Of a stretch of 22,537 bases of DNA, positions 14,381-21,271 are shown piece after piece. Source of the DNA: a virus; the IMG/VR virus record IMGVR_UViG_3300042564_004864, positions 1 to 22,537 of that record; one strand, 5' to 3'. A model generated the notes under the pieces. That model made no database searches. It worked only from the letters and a program-made list of their open reading frames with translations, and was not told the origin of the DNA. A program made the translations under genes and the position numbers. How positions within the stretch are numbered: position 1 is the stretch's first letter; every line of letters starts with the position of its first letter.

Positions 14381-15652
14381 ATGGCTCGCCTCACCCGCGA
14401 CAGCCGCCTGGAAACCCGAAAGGGCCGGGAACGGCTTCCTATCTCGAAGAAACCCGTCTGGCACACCCTGGAGCATGGCCGCTCCATAGGCTACCGCAAG
14501 ACCGCCACCGGCGGCGCATGGATCGCCCGCATGTACCTCGGCGATAAGAAGCACGAAGAGCGGCGCATCGGGGCTGCCGACGACACGCTAGACGCCGACG
14601 GTGTGCATGTCTTTTCCTGGCAGCAGGCGCAGGTGACGGCACGGGAATGGTTCGAGGCGCGGGCGCACGAGATAGCCGGGCGCGGCAAGGCCGATCTGAC
14701 TGTCAAGGAAGCCACCTCTGACTATATGGCGTGGTTCCGAACGCAGCGGAAATCCATCGACCAGTTCGAGCACACGATCAATGCCCATATCCTGCCTGAG
14801 TTCGGCAGCGCCCTGGTGCGCGAGTTGACCAGCAGGCAAATCAGGGCTTGGCTGAACCGGGTAGCGGCCAGTGGTCGGAGGCTGAGGACCAAGCCGGGCC
14901 AGCCCCAGAAATTCATGGCCCCGCCGCAGACCAAGGACCAAATCCGCGCGCGGCGCTCGACCGCCAATCGCGTGCTTACGGTGCTGAAAGCGATCCTGAA
15001 TCACGCGGCCAAAGAGAACGAAGCCATCAATACCGCCGCCTGGGACCGCGTGGATCCTTTCGAAGGCGTGGACGCGGCGCGCGTGCGGTTCCTCGACCAT
15101 GCAGAAGCCAAGCGGCTTGTGAACGCTTGCGATCCAGAATTTCGTCCCATGCTCATCGCGGCCCTGCATACCGGCGCGCGCTATGGTGAGCTTTGCCGGG
15201 TTACGGTCGGCGATTACCAGAATGGCAGGCTCTTCTTCGGTGATACCAAGGACGGCAAATCGCGGTGGATTTCTCTGACGAGCGAGGGGCGCACGTTCTT
15301 CGACGGCGTGACGGCGGGACGGCACAAGCGAGAGCCGATCTTCCGGCGCAATGACGGCGACCCGTGGGGCAATAACCACCAAAGCCGCCGCGTTGATGCT
15401 GCCTGCGCCAACGGTAAGATTGAGCCGATCTGCACCTTCCATCAGTTGCGGCACACCTACGCAAGCTTGGCCCTGATGAACGGCATGCCAATGATGGTGC
15501 TATCGGCCAATCTAGGGCACTCTGACACTCGTATGGTAGAGAAGCATTACGGACACTTATTACAGTCCTACAAAGATCAAATGGTAGAAGACCATGCTCC
15601 TAAATTTGGTTTTGATGACTCGCATATTGTAAAAATTCTAGCCAATTCCTAA
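14381..15652 (+). CDS. int: Tyrosine-family phage integrase
   Basis: A 423-aa tyrosine recombinase. The N-terminal arm-binding part (1-100) contains GYRKTATGGAWIARMYLG. The core-binding SAM-like domain spans about 105-225. The catalytic domain carries Arg267 (HTGARYGEL), a Lys at 290 or 293 (GDTKDGKSRW), His354 and Arg357 (HQLRHTY), His380 (ANLGHSD) and Tyr390 (VEKHYGHL), so the full active set is present. It integrates and excises the phage at an attachment site. Start is ATG 14381 with AAGGA eight bases upstream. A long open frame on the opposite strand here is a codon-bias shadow. Confidence 0.95.
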   Translation: MARLTRDSRLETRKGRERLPISKKPVWHTLEHGRSIGYRKTATGGAWIARMYLGDKKHEERRIGAADDTLDADGVHVFSWQQAQVTAREWFEARAHEIAGRGKADLTVKEATSDYMAWFRTQRKSIDQFEHTINAHILPEFGSALVRELTSRQIRAWLNRVAASGRRLRTKPGQPQKFMAPPQTKDQIRARRSTANRVLTVLKAILNHAAKENEAINTAAWDRVDPFEGVDAARVRFLDHAEAKRLVNACDPEFRPMLIAALHTGARYGELCRVTVGDYQNGRLFFGDTKDGKSRWISLTSEGRTFFDGVTAGRHKREPIFRRNDGDPWGNNHQSRRVDAACANGKIEPICTFHQLRHTYASLALMNGMPMMVLSANLGHSDTRMVEKHYGHLLQSYKDQMVEDHAPKFGFDDSHIVKILANS

Positions 15653-15686
15653 ATTCGGATAATTGAAGCGTCTTCGAGGGGTTATC

Positions 15687-16370
15687 TTGAGTGCAGAATA
15701 CAGCGCGAGAAATAAATCTTACGCCAACCGCTTTGCTTACTGTCTAATCCCGTATGTGAACGACTCTGGAGACGCTGATGTTGTCTGGAACAGTAGAGAC
15801 GGCGGCATTGCCAGCGCATTGAGGGGAACGTCTGGGCGTGTCGTCTACCCAATGCTTGCCGCCACCATCGTTCAAGCGCGTTATTACGTTCCGCCGATTG
15901 GGTCTGTGATCCTAGTCGATCCTGATTTTGATCAGATCGTTTTGAGAATGCGCGAACTGATCGACGCATCGTGGGAGGATCGGGTCAACCCTGGGATGCG
16001 CCATCACCTTTTCTCCAGGCTTGGACGCGAAGGATCGGCAAGGTTCATGGCCCAGGCTCGGGTTGAGAATGAGGAAGGGCATCCTATTGTTGTCGATGAG
16101 GCCCTTCACGAGCATTTCAGCCAGCGGGCGCGGAACCGGGTCGTAGGTCGGTCAAATCTGCCGTCCGAAGTCTTGACGGACTCATGCACGCCCGAGGTTT
16201 CGCGAAACCCGCGCGAAATCACATTGAACTGGTGGCGCATGGGAAAGTTGCGGTCGCGCCGAGTGCCGCTCATTGGGCCGTGGGCGTCGGCAGTGGGGCC
16301 GGTTGCGGCTTGGTTGTCCGCTGCCGGTAATAGCTTAGCTGGCTCGCCGCTTCTTTCATCCATCGGGTAA
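15687..16370 (+). CDS. Unknown protein next to the integrase, 3' end overlaps Rz1
   Basis: About 227 aa if it starts at TTG 15687, which has GAGGGG five bases upstream; a TTG at 15663 would add eight residues and lacks a site. The product begins MSAEYSARNKSYANRFAYCL and contains VVYPMLAATIVQARYYVPPI and QIVLRMRELIDASWEDRVNP. I do not recognise a family. The last ~34 residues are read from DNA that also encodes the C-terminus of the convergent Rz1-like lipoprotein, and they are of simple Ala/Gly/Ser/Leu composition. The original C-terminus may have been lost where the lysis/tail cassette joins the integrase region. The body of the gene is less GC-rich than its neighbours. Confidence 0.55.
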   Translation: MSAEYSARNKSYANRFAYCLIPYVNDSGDADVVWNSRDGGIASALRGTSGRVVYPMLAATIVQARYYVPPIGSVILVDPDFDQIVLRMRELIDASWEDRVNPGMRHHLFSRLGREGSARFMAQARVENEEGHPIVVDEALHEHFSQRARNRVVGRSNLPSEVLTDSCTPEVSRNPREITLNWWRMGKLRSRRVPLIGPWASAVGPVAAWLSAAGNSLAGSPLLSSIG

Positions 16371-16629
16371 TGTCGGCCAACCCCAGCGACAACGCCTCAT
16401 AGTCTTGAGGCGTGAGCGCGATCATGCTGCCGCCGGGCGTCGAGATGACTTTCCAGCGCACCTGCGGCAGCGATACCGGGTCAGGCGGAGGCGGTGCCGC
16501 AAGCTCAATTTGCGGGAGCGGTTTTTCCTGGCTGACCGTCACCACCGTTTCCCGAAATGGATTCGAGCAGGCGGCGAGTGTGATCGGAAGCAGCATTAAT
16601 GCGGCTTTCCAAAAGACCGGGCTTTTCAT
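16270..16629 (-). CDS. Rz1-like outer-membrane spanin lipoprotein
   Basis: A 119-aa product starting at ATG 16629 in an alternative frame inside the end of the Rz gene, the classical Rz/Rz1 nested layout. It begins MKSPVFWKAALMLLPITLAAC, a lipoprotein signal with lipobox LAAC and Cys21 as the modified residue. The mature part is Pro-rich (AAPPPPDPVSLPQ), as in o-spanins. Together with Rz it would fuse the inner and outer membranes at the last step of lysis. The 125-bp overlap with Rz and the lipobox are seen directly. Its 3' end overlaps the convergent unknown gene by 101 bp. It is longer than lambda Rz1, as often seen for proteobacterial phages. Confidence 0.8.
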   Translation of the reverse strand: MKSPVFWKAALMLLPITLAACSNPFRETVVTVSQEKPLPQIELAAPPPPDPVSLPQVRWKVISTPGGSMIALTPQDYEALSLGLADITRWMKEAASQLSYYRQRTTKPQPAPLPTPTAQ

Positions 16630-17047
16630 CGGCGATTTTCCCCAGGTTGTGCTTGGCGAAGAGGGTTGTGAGGCGCTTACTTTCGGCACGGGCGGCTCTG
16701 GCATCCGCCTGAAGCGCTTCCAGGCGGCGGTTATTGTCGCCAACCTCCTGCGAGACGCGCTGCAATTCGGCGATGATGCTTTCGGCCCGCTGGCGCTCGA
16801 CCTGCAAGGCAAGCTCTAGCCTTGCTTGTTCGGCTGCGGCCTGTTCGGCGCGCTGCTGCATATTCTCGACGTAGCGGTAGCCGAGATAGATGGTCAGGCA
16901 TAGGCCGAGGGCCGCAAGCCCGATGAGCGCCCATTTGCCCCAGCCCTTGAGCAGCGGGGCTAGAAGTGAGCCCCCGCCGGTCGCTACTGCTGCCGCGCCG
17001 CCGAGAAGAAGATCGGTAGAGGGCAGCCAGGATAGCATGGCGTCCAT
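16505..17047 (-). CDS. Rz-like inner-membrane spanin
   Basis: A 180-aa protein with one transmembrane helix at about 35-58 (WALIGLAALGLCLTIYLGYR) followed by a long periplasmic coiled coil (AEQAAAEQARLELALQVERQ and onward to about 145). This is the i-spanin pattern. It starts at ATG 17047, sharing a base with the endolysin stop (TAATG); an in-frame ATG nine bases later is also possible. The Rz1-like gene is nested at its 3' end. Confidence 0.83.
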   Translation of the reverse strand: MDAMLSWLPSTDLLLGGAAAVATGGGSLLAPLLKGWGKWALIGLAALGLCLTIYLGYRYVENMQQRAEQAAAEQARLELALQVERQRAESIIAELQRVSQEVGDNNRRLEALQADARAARAESKRLTTLFAKHNLGKIADEKPGLLESRINAASDHTRRLLESISGNGGDGQPGKTAPAN

Positions 17048-17448
17048 TATGGATAAGCCGAACGAGGAAGCTCGAAATGCGGGCCGTCATAGAACGATTC
17101 GTCCGCAGAGGAACCATTGCTGTTCCAATCGCCGCCCCAGCGCAGCTTGACGCCTAGGCGTTCCGCGATTGCAAACATTTGGTCGCGCAGTCGGCGGAAG
17201 CTGGCCTTGTCCTTCCAATCGATCTGGCCGCCCTTCAATGGAGCAAGATCGACGGCATGGCCGCTCAGATGACGGCTCTGCATCGTCTTGCTTTTCCCCT
17301 CGGCGACAAGCTGCTTTTGCCGGTCGTAGGTACGCAATCCTTCGATAACCATGAAGGGCGCATCGCTTTCATCGCCCAAGGCCATGACGACGCGCACCAG
17401 ATCGGGATGCACGCCCTGGAGTCTCTGTTTGTCTCGTGCGGTAAGCAT
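17047..17448 (-). CDS. Endolysin, M15-family peptidase
   Basis: A 133-aa enzyme of the M15 (VanY/L-Ala-D-Glu peptidase) group. It shows FMVIEGLRTYDRQKQLV, then SRHLSGHAVDLAP with His60 and Asp67 as zinc-ligand candidates, then DGPHFELP with His124. It cleaves peptide links of peptidoglycan to lyse the host. No signal peptide is seen, so a holin is needed; none is clearly visible next to it, though the Rz N-terminus has an extra hydrophobic stretch. Start is ATG 17448 with GAGGA. The spanin genes follow immediately. Confidence 0.9.
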   Translation of the reverse strand: MLTARDKQRLQGVHPDLVRVVMALGDESDAPFMVIEGLRTYDRQKQLVAEGKSKTMQSRHLSGHAVDLAPLKGGQIDWKDKASFRRLRDQMFAIAERLGVKLRWGGDWNSNGSSADESFYDGPHFELPRSAYP

Positions 17449-17486
17449 GTGAAATCCTCATATTGAGGACTGCACCGTATCACCTT

Positions 17487-18065
17487 CTATGAGTTTTGCC
17501 AATCGGTCGCAGAGCGTCGCTCGCAAGCGAAGCATCGTCCGCAAGGTCCGGTTGTTATTGGCTCTCGGCAGGACCACGTTTCGCACCACAACTCTTCGCC
17601 GATTTCCCCGCGTATGGCGCGTTTGTCCAGATGGCGCGGCTCATAGTGCCAGTTTACGGGCCGCTCGATCCAGGCAGGGGAATTTCGAGCGGTGAGCATT
17701 GCGACTTGCGCGCCCATTGCATCTCGCTCGCTCACGTCTCCATCCTCGATCACGGTGCCACCCCAGACATCGGTGATTTCAGGCCGACCAGCGATAACCC
17801 CGCCCATGATGCCGCCGAGCAGCACCCAATCCGCCGCGACGCAGGACAGAGGCACAGTCAGGCCGCATGTCATGCGCTCTATAGGCCGGATGCGTTCTAG
17901 CTGGTCACAGATGCTCTGAAAGGCCCGCATCTCGAATGGCGCTCGTCCGCCCGCGTCCAGAATCTTGACGTGCAGAGCGATGACGGGTGCATCGGTGGTG
18001 AGCAGCACATGCCGCAGGCACCAAGCGCTATCCGGCCCGCCGCTGACCATGACCATATGCGTCAT
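17487..18065 (-). CDS. QueC-like PP-loop ATPase
   Basis: A 192-aa protein. The PP-loop SGGPDS is at residues 8-13 (MTHMVMVSGGPDSAWCLRHV), and a Cys cluster at the C-terminus reads SCREPITTGPCGRCFACERR (Cys166, 175, 178, 181), the zinc site of QueC-type 7-cyano-7-deazaguanine synthases. QueC makes preQ0, which some phages insert in DNA to resist host nucleases. No queD, queE, folE or transglycosylase gene is in the window, so a full pathway is not shown; a different PP-loop reaction is possible. Start is ATG 18065, coupled (ATGA) to the adhesin gene. It is shorter than bacterial QueC (about 220-230 aa). It sits between tail and lysis genes. PP-loop CysH-like proteins are linked with type IV-B CRISPR loci, but this one has QueC features and another transcript. 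Confidence 0.72.
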   Translation of the reverse strand: MTHMVMVSGGPDSAWCLRHVLLTTDAPVIALHVKILDAGGRAPFEMRAFQSICDQLERIRPIERMTCGLTVPLSCVAADWVLLGGIMGGVIAGRPEITDVWGGTVIEDGDVSERDAMGAQVAMLTARNSPAWIERPVNWHYEPRHLDKRAIRGEIGEELWCETWSCREPITTGPCGRCFACERRSATDWQNS

Positions 18066-18853
18066 GCAACGCCCCCAAGCAGCGTTCCGGGTACGGACCA
18101 TGTGACAAACGAATTGCCGAGGATGTACTTGCCCGCCGCGCCGCCGGTGCTGGTGACTGCGTTGTTTCCCGCTGCACCAAGCGCCCCGCCGATGCCGCCG
18201 TCATTTCGGCTTGATCCGCCCTTGCCGCCCGGCAGTGTCGCTGTTCCCGTTCCCCCTGCGGTCCCGTTCGTGTTTGTGTAGCCGCCTGACGTTGTGCCAC
18301 CGGAACCCGGCGCACCGCCGACCGAGCCCTGCCCCCCGCCACCGCCGCCACCGCCATAGTTGAAACCGCGATACCAAGTTGTGTCAGCGCCGCCGCCGGT
18401 CTGGTCCTCATGTTTGCCGCTGCCGCCACCGCCCCCGCCACCGCCCCCGGCGATAGTGCCGTTATTGATGACGGTCAGAGGAACCGTAGCGCGCAGGGCT
18501 GGGCCGCCGGGCAAACCCGCGCCGCCCGCAGTAGAAGCCCCGGCCTGATAGCCACCCGTCGCAGTGCCGCCATTGCCGCCCTTGCCGCCCGCCCCAAGAA
18601 TGCTGCCGTTGTTTATTAGGGTCAGCACAGACCCGGCTGGAAACGTGCCGGTGTCCATCGCCGGATTAGCGGTGCTCGTGCTGCCTACGATAGCGGCGAC
18701 ATCGACAATCACGGTCATATTGACGGGCGAAACGCCGTCCCACCCGGCTCCTACCGCCGCCGTCTGCATGTTGAAGTTGGTCGTGCTGGCTGCGATGGTG
18801 ATGACCAATCCCACCGCGCCCTGAGAGAAGAAACCGACCGGCGCGGGCCACAT
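18062..18853 (-). CDS. Glycine-rich tail tip/adhesin protein
   Basis: A 263-aa protein. The N-terminal 80 residues are beta-rich (VGLVITIAASTTNFNMQTAA, then SVLTLINNGSILGAG). Beyond about residue 85 there are repeated Gly runs separated by short variable segments, including runs of eight or nine Gly around 138-175. This resembles the polyglycine-sandwich receptor-binding tips of phage fibres (for example gp38-type adhesins), where loops between Gly helices set host range. The start overlaps the stop of the tail-fibre gene (TAATG). The repeats are a natural substrate for recombination and slippage. Confidence 0.78.
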   Translation of the reverse strand: MWPAPVGFFSQGAVGLVITIAASTTNFNMQTAAVGAGWDGVSPVNMTVIVDVAAIVGSTSTANPAMDTGTFPAGSVLTLINNGSILGAGGKGGNGGTATGGYQAGASTAGGAGLPGGPALRATVPLTVINNGTIAGGGGGGGGGSGKHEDQTGGGADTTWYRGFNYGGGGGGGGQGSVGGAPGSGGTTSGGYTNTNGTAGGTGTATLPGGKGGSSRNDGGIGGALGAAGNNAVTSTGGAAGKYILGNSFVTWSVPGTLLGGVA

Positions 18854-19740
18854 TACGCAAAGCCCTTCGAGATGCTGCCCATCATTTTTGTCCCGGTGCA
18901 GTAGAAGGTCAGCAGGTCAACGGCATTCGCGGTCGTGCTGAGAATCGGATCGGCCCCGCCGGGGAAAAGGTAATCAGTCGAGAAGGACAGCGTGCGCGAG
19001 CCCGTGGCGTCCTGGGTCACACGCAAAAGATAGGTCGCCCCCGCGCGCATGTTCGTCGGCGTCGCCAGCGCGCGGTTCCCGCCGAGCGTTACGCGGGCGC
19101 ATTGCGCGGTGTCCAAATCCCAATTGATCGTCGCGGCATCGGTCAAGGCGGCTTCGGCGAAATACTGCGCCCGCGTGTGGCTTGATACAGCCCCGAGCCG
19201 TGGATAGGTAGCCGCGCCCGCTGCTGCCGTGAGTGCTTTGGCGGTATCGGTCCCTGCCTGCGCTTCCGCATTGCTGGTAAGCTGGACCACGCCCGGCGCG
19301 CTGGAGGTGGCCGAAGGGATGAAGCGCATGACTTCGCGCCAGTCCGTGCCGGATCGTTGGAGCAACAGACACGCGCTCAAGCTGCTCATCGCATAGTCGG
19401 CACCATAGGCAAGCCAGATTTGCCCAGCCCCGCCCGCGAGATGCCTGACGGTGATGATGCGCCCGGCGCTGACGGGGCGCAGCAAAAGCCACCGGCCATC
19501 AGCAAGGTTAGACGTGGCGATATTCGACAAGTCATCGCTGGCCGCCGCACCCTCGGTATCGACATCATGCGCTCCGCGCGTCGGGGTGATGCTGCCGCCG
19601 GAGATGACGAACGACGTTCCGGTCTGAGACCCGGTTGCTTCGGCGATGAACTGATAAAGCTGGAGGACTGCCGCGACCCAGGGGCCTGCCGGTTCTCTGG
19701 CGACATAAGTTATCGCCGCTTCTGTCGGCAAATCGGTCAT
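18853..19740 (-). CDS. Tail fibre protein
   Basis: A 295-aa protein carrying the tail-fibre repeat SAPGVVQLTSNAEAQAGTDT in its middle, typical of phage fibre proteins. The C-terminal half is beta-rich (ARVTLGGNRALATPTNMRAG, YLLRVTQDATGSRTLSFSTD), a pattern seen in the shaft or tip of fibres. It would bind the host surface together with the Gly-rich adhesin. It starts at ATG 19740 and overlaps a tiny upstream frame by ATGA. Being short, it may be only the distal part of a longer fibre encoded further right. Its start lies about 90 bp from the csf promoter, which fires the opposite way. Confidence 0.8.
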   Translation of the reverse strand: MTDLPTEAAITYVAREPAGPWVAAVLQLYQFIAEATGSQTGTSFVISGGSITPTRGAHDVDTEGAAASDDLSNIATSNLADGRWLLLRPVSAGRIITVRHLAGGAGQIWLAYGADYAMSSLSACLLLQRSGTDWREVMRFIPSATSSAPGVVQLTSNAEAQAGTDTAKALTAAAGAATYPRLGAVSSHTRAQYFAEAALTDAATINWDLDTAQCARVTLGGNRALATPTNMRAGATYLLRVTQDATGSRTLSFSTDYLFPGGADPILSTTANAVDLLTFYCTGTKMMGSISKGFA

Positions 19741-19823
19741 TTGGCTGACTCTTTTTTGTTTTCCCTATGATGCCACAGCACGCCTTCGGATTCACCCTTA
19801 AAAATCGTATGCGTTTTTATCAT
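19737..19823 (-). CDS. Possible 28-aa leader peptide before the tail fibre
   Basis: ATG 19823 behind GAAAG opens a 28-codon frame (MIKTHTIFKGESEGVLWHHR, then ENKKESAK) whose TGA overlaps the tail-fibre ATG as ATGA. The product is basic with no fold recognised. It could serve for translational coupling. The frame stays open further upstream, but that part runs across the csf promoter. Evidence is only the coupling and a modest ribosome site. Confidence 0.35.
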   Translation of the reverse strand: MIKTHTIFKGESEGVLWHHRENKKESAK

Positions 19824-19830
19824 TCTTTCG

Positions 19831-19859
19831 TTGCGTCTCGTGATGAGTTGATCTAATAA
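19831..19859 (+). promoter_or_regulatory. csf operon promoter with phage-type operator
   Basis: TTGCGT (19831-19836), 17-bp spacer, TAATAA (19854-19859). ATGAGTTGATCTAATAATC (19843-19861) overlies the spacer and -10 box; it differs from the cI promoter copy (4172-4190) at two of 19 positions and has the same register. Transcription would start near 19866, giving a 40-nt leader before the csf3 ATG. Confidence 0.75.
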
Positions 19860-19905
19860 TCCATCACCAAACACAAACCCCTCCCACAAACCCGCAGGCG
19901 ATAAA

Positions 19906-20598
19906 ATGACACCTTTTCTGGTGAAAATGGACCTGTGCGCGCCGGTTATCCTTGGGCGTCGGCTCACGCTTGACGCGCTTCTGGCGTCGCAGATTTACGA
20001 GCGCACCGGCTGCGTTGAAACCGCACACGAGACGATTCCGCTGGAGCGTATCGGCGAGATTTGGACCGGCTCACAGGCTTTCGTTGACGGCTATGTGCCG
20101 TCGCGGATGGTCACGATCATCGCTTCCCTTCGCGCCGATCACGATCTAACGCCAGATATCATTTGTCCGAGCGGACGGCGGAAGATGTATCCCTCAGTCG
20201 AAGTAAAGCGGGGAGATTATAAAAATAGCCTGTCGATCTATCGAACGCATGAAGCGCCGTGCGTTTGGTTCTCGGGTCGTGGCGATGTTGATGCGGTGAC
20301 GGAACTGTTGAACGGCGTCTCTGGCATCGGCACTAAGCGTTCGCATGGTTATGGGCAGGTCGTGCGGGTCCATGTCCGCGCCGTGTCTGGCGAGAACCAA
20401 TATGCGGGCCTCAAGCTCGCCGATGGCAGCCCGGCCCGCCCGATCCCTGCTGCGTTCTGGCAGGATATTTCCAGCAAGCGCGCGTTGATCTCTGCCGAGC
20501 GGTTCAAACCGCCCTATTGGGATGGGAAGAGCGTTCTCTGCGCCGTGCCGAACCCGCCGCCGGAAGAAATCACCCAGCAGCTTTTCTTCAGCCGATAG
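19906..20598 (+). CDS. csf3: Csf3-like (Cas5-group) type IV CRISPR protein
   Basis: A 230-aa RAMP protein. The N-terminal beta strand and the LTLDALLASQIYERTG motif (20-35) match the Csf3/Cas5 group. The glycine-rich loop GVSGIGTKRSHGYGQV (137-152) is the RAMP signature. A Trp/Pro-rich C-terminus follows. Csf3 caps the 5' handle of the crRNA in type IV complexes (family knowledge). Start is ATG 19906; the ribosome site AGGCG is weak. It is the first gene of the operon, whereas in described type IV-A loci csf3 usually follows csf2. A large frame on the opposite strand (20194-21318) is a shadow. Family call is good; subtype cannot be fixed. Confidence 0.82.
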   Translation: MTPFLVKMDLCAPVILGRRLTLDALLASQIYERTGCVETAHETIPLERIGEIWTGSQAFVDGYVPSRMVTIIASLRADHDLTPDIICPSGRRKMYPSVEVKRGDYKNSLSIYRTHEAPCVWFSGRGDVDAVTELLNGVSGIGTKRSHGYGQVVRVHVRAVSGENQYAGLKLADGSPARPIPAAFWQDISSKRALISAERFKPPYWDGKSVLCAVPNPPPEEITQQLFFSR

Positions 20599-20610
20599 GA
20601 GCCTGCCGTG

Positions 20611-21267
20611 ATGACACCTCTTGAATTTTGGTATCGCGGCATTGGGCAATATTTGCATCCCGCCGTCGAGCAGGGCGTTGATCCGGCGATTGTCGCGCTG
20701 TCGCGCAATCATCGTCACAGCCAATCGGGTTCTTTGATCCGCCTCGGCGGTGGAAAGGCTATGTCGCTGGTCTGTGAAGACCGCGCGATTCTCATGGCCG
20801 ACATAACGCCATGCACTCAGCCGCCTGGGAACGTCGAGATTAAAGACGGAAGCTGGCGCTCGATCCCCAACTGGATTGCTGAAATTATCCGCAACCCACC
20901 GCCGCCGCCATTCCTTGTCGTTATCCACGGGAACGCCTGGGATACAATCCATAATTGGCGCATCAACCAATCGACCGATTTCATTTCGCTGTCGGGTGTT
21001 TGGACTGAAACCGTCAACCGCGCAGTCGTGTCCAAGGCGTTCGCCGATCTGGAAGGCATCCCGAATGCCGTATGGCGGTCGGCCTGCAACCTTCTCGAAA
21101 AGCGCAAGCGTGACCCGAGCCAAGCGAAGCAGATTGACGCCATGCTTGACGCAGTGATCGCCAAAACACCGGCTCTGGACGCGATTATCGACACGCTGCC
21201 GCCGACCAGTTCCGACGACTTTGAAATCATCTCCCTGCTGTGCGGGGACCGCGAAAAGAATGGATAA
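20611..21267 (+). CDS. Unrecognised csf-operon gene; candidate Csf1/Cas8-like subunit
   Basis: A 218-aa protein between csf3 and cas6. By size (Csf1 is about 200-250 aa) and place it is the best candidate for the type IV large subunit, but the four-Cys zinc finger of typical Csf1 is absent: only Cys55, 68, 159 and 211 are present and they are scattered. It has NPPPPPFLVVIHGNAWDTIH (95-114), then RINQSTDFISLSGVWTE, suggesting a beta-rich core, and a helical C-terminal third (KAFADLEGIPNAVWRSACNL onward). Start is ATG 20611 (GTG at 20608 possible) with AGGAG. The stop overlaps the alternative cas6 start. If it is not Csf1, it is a new component. Function is inference from context. Confidence 0.6.
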   Translation: MTPLEFWYRGIGQYLHPAVEQGVDPAIVALSRNHRHSQSGSLIRLGGGKAMSLVCEDRAILMADITPCTQPPGNVEIKDGSWRSIPNWIAEIIRNPPPPPFLVVIHGNAWDTIHNWRINQSTDFISLSGVWTETVNRAVVSKAFADLEGIPNAVWRSACNLLEKRKRDPSQAKQIDAMLDAVIAKTPALDAIIDTLPPTSSDDFEIISLLCGDREKNG

Positions 21268-21271
21268 AGCC

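Noticed and set aside
14588-15454. 288-codon minus-strand frame opposite the integrase
   Set aside because: The integrase has all catalytic residues; the antisense frame is a shadow.
17487-18065. PP-loop protein as the CysH-like accessory of type IV-B CRISPR
   Set aside because: The C-terminal four-Cys pattern is QueC-like, the gene is in the leftward tail/lysis operon with translational coupling, and it is not co-transcribed with csf.
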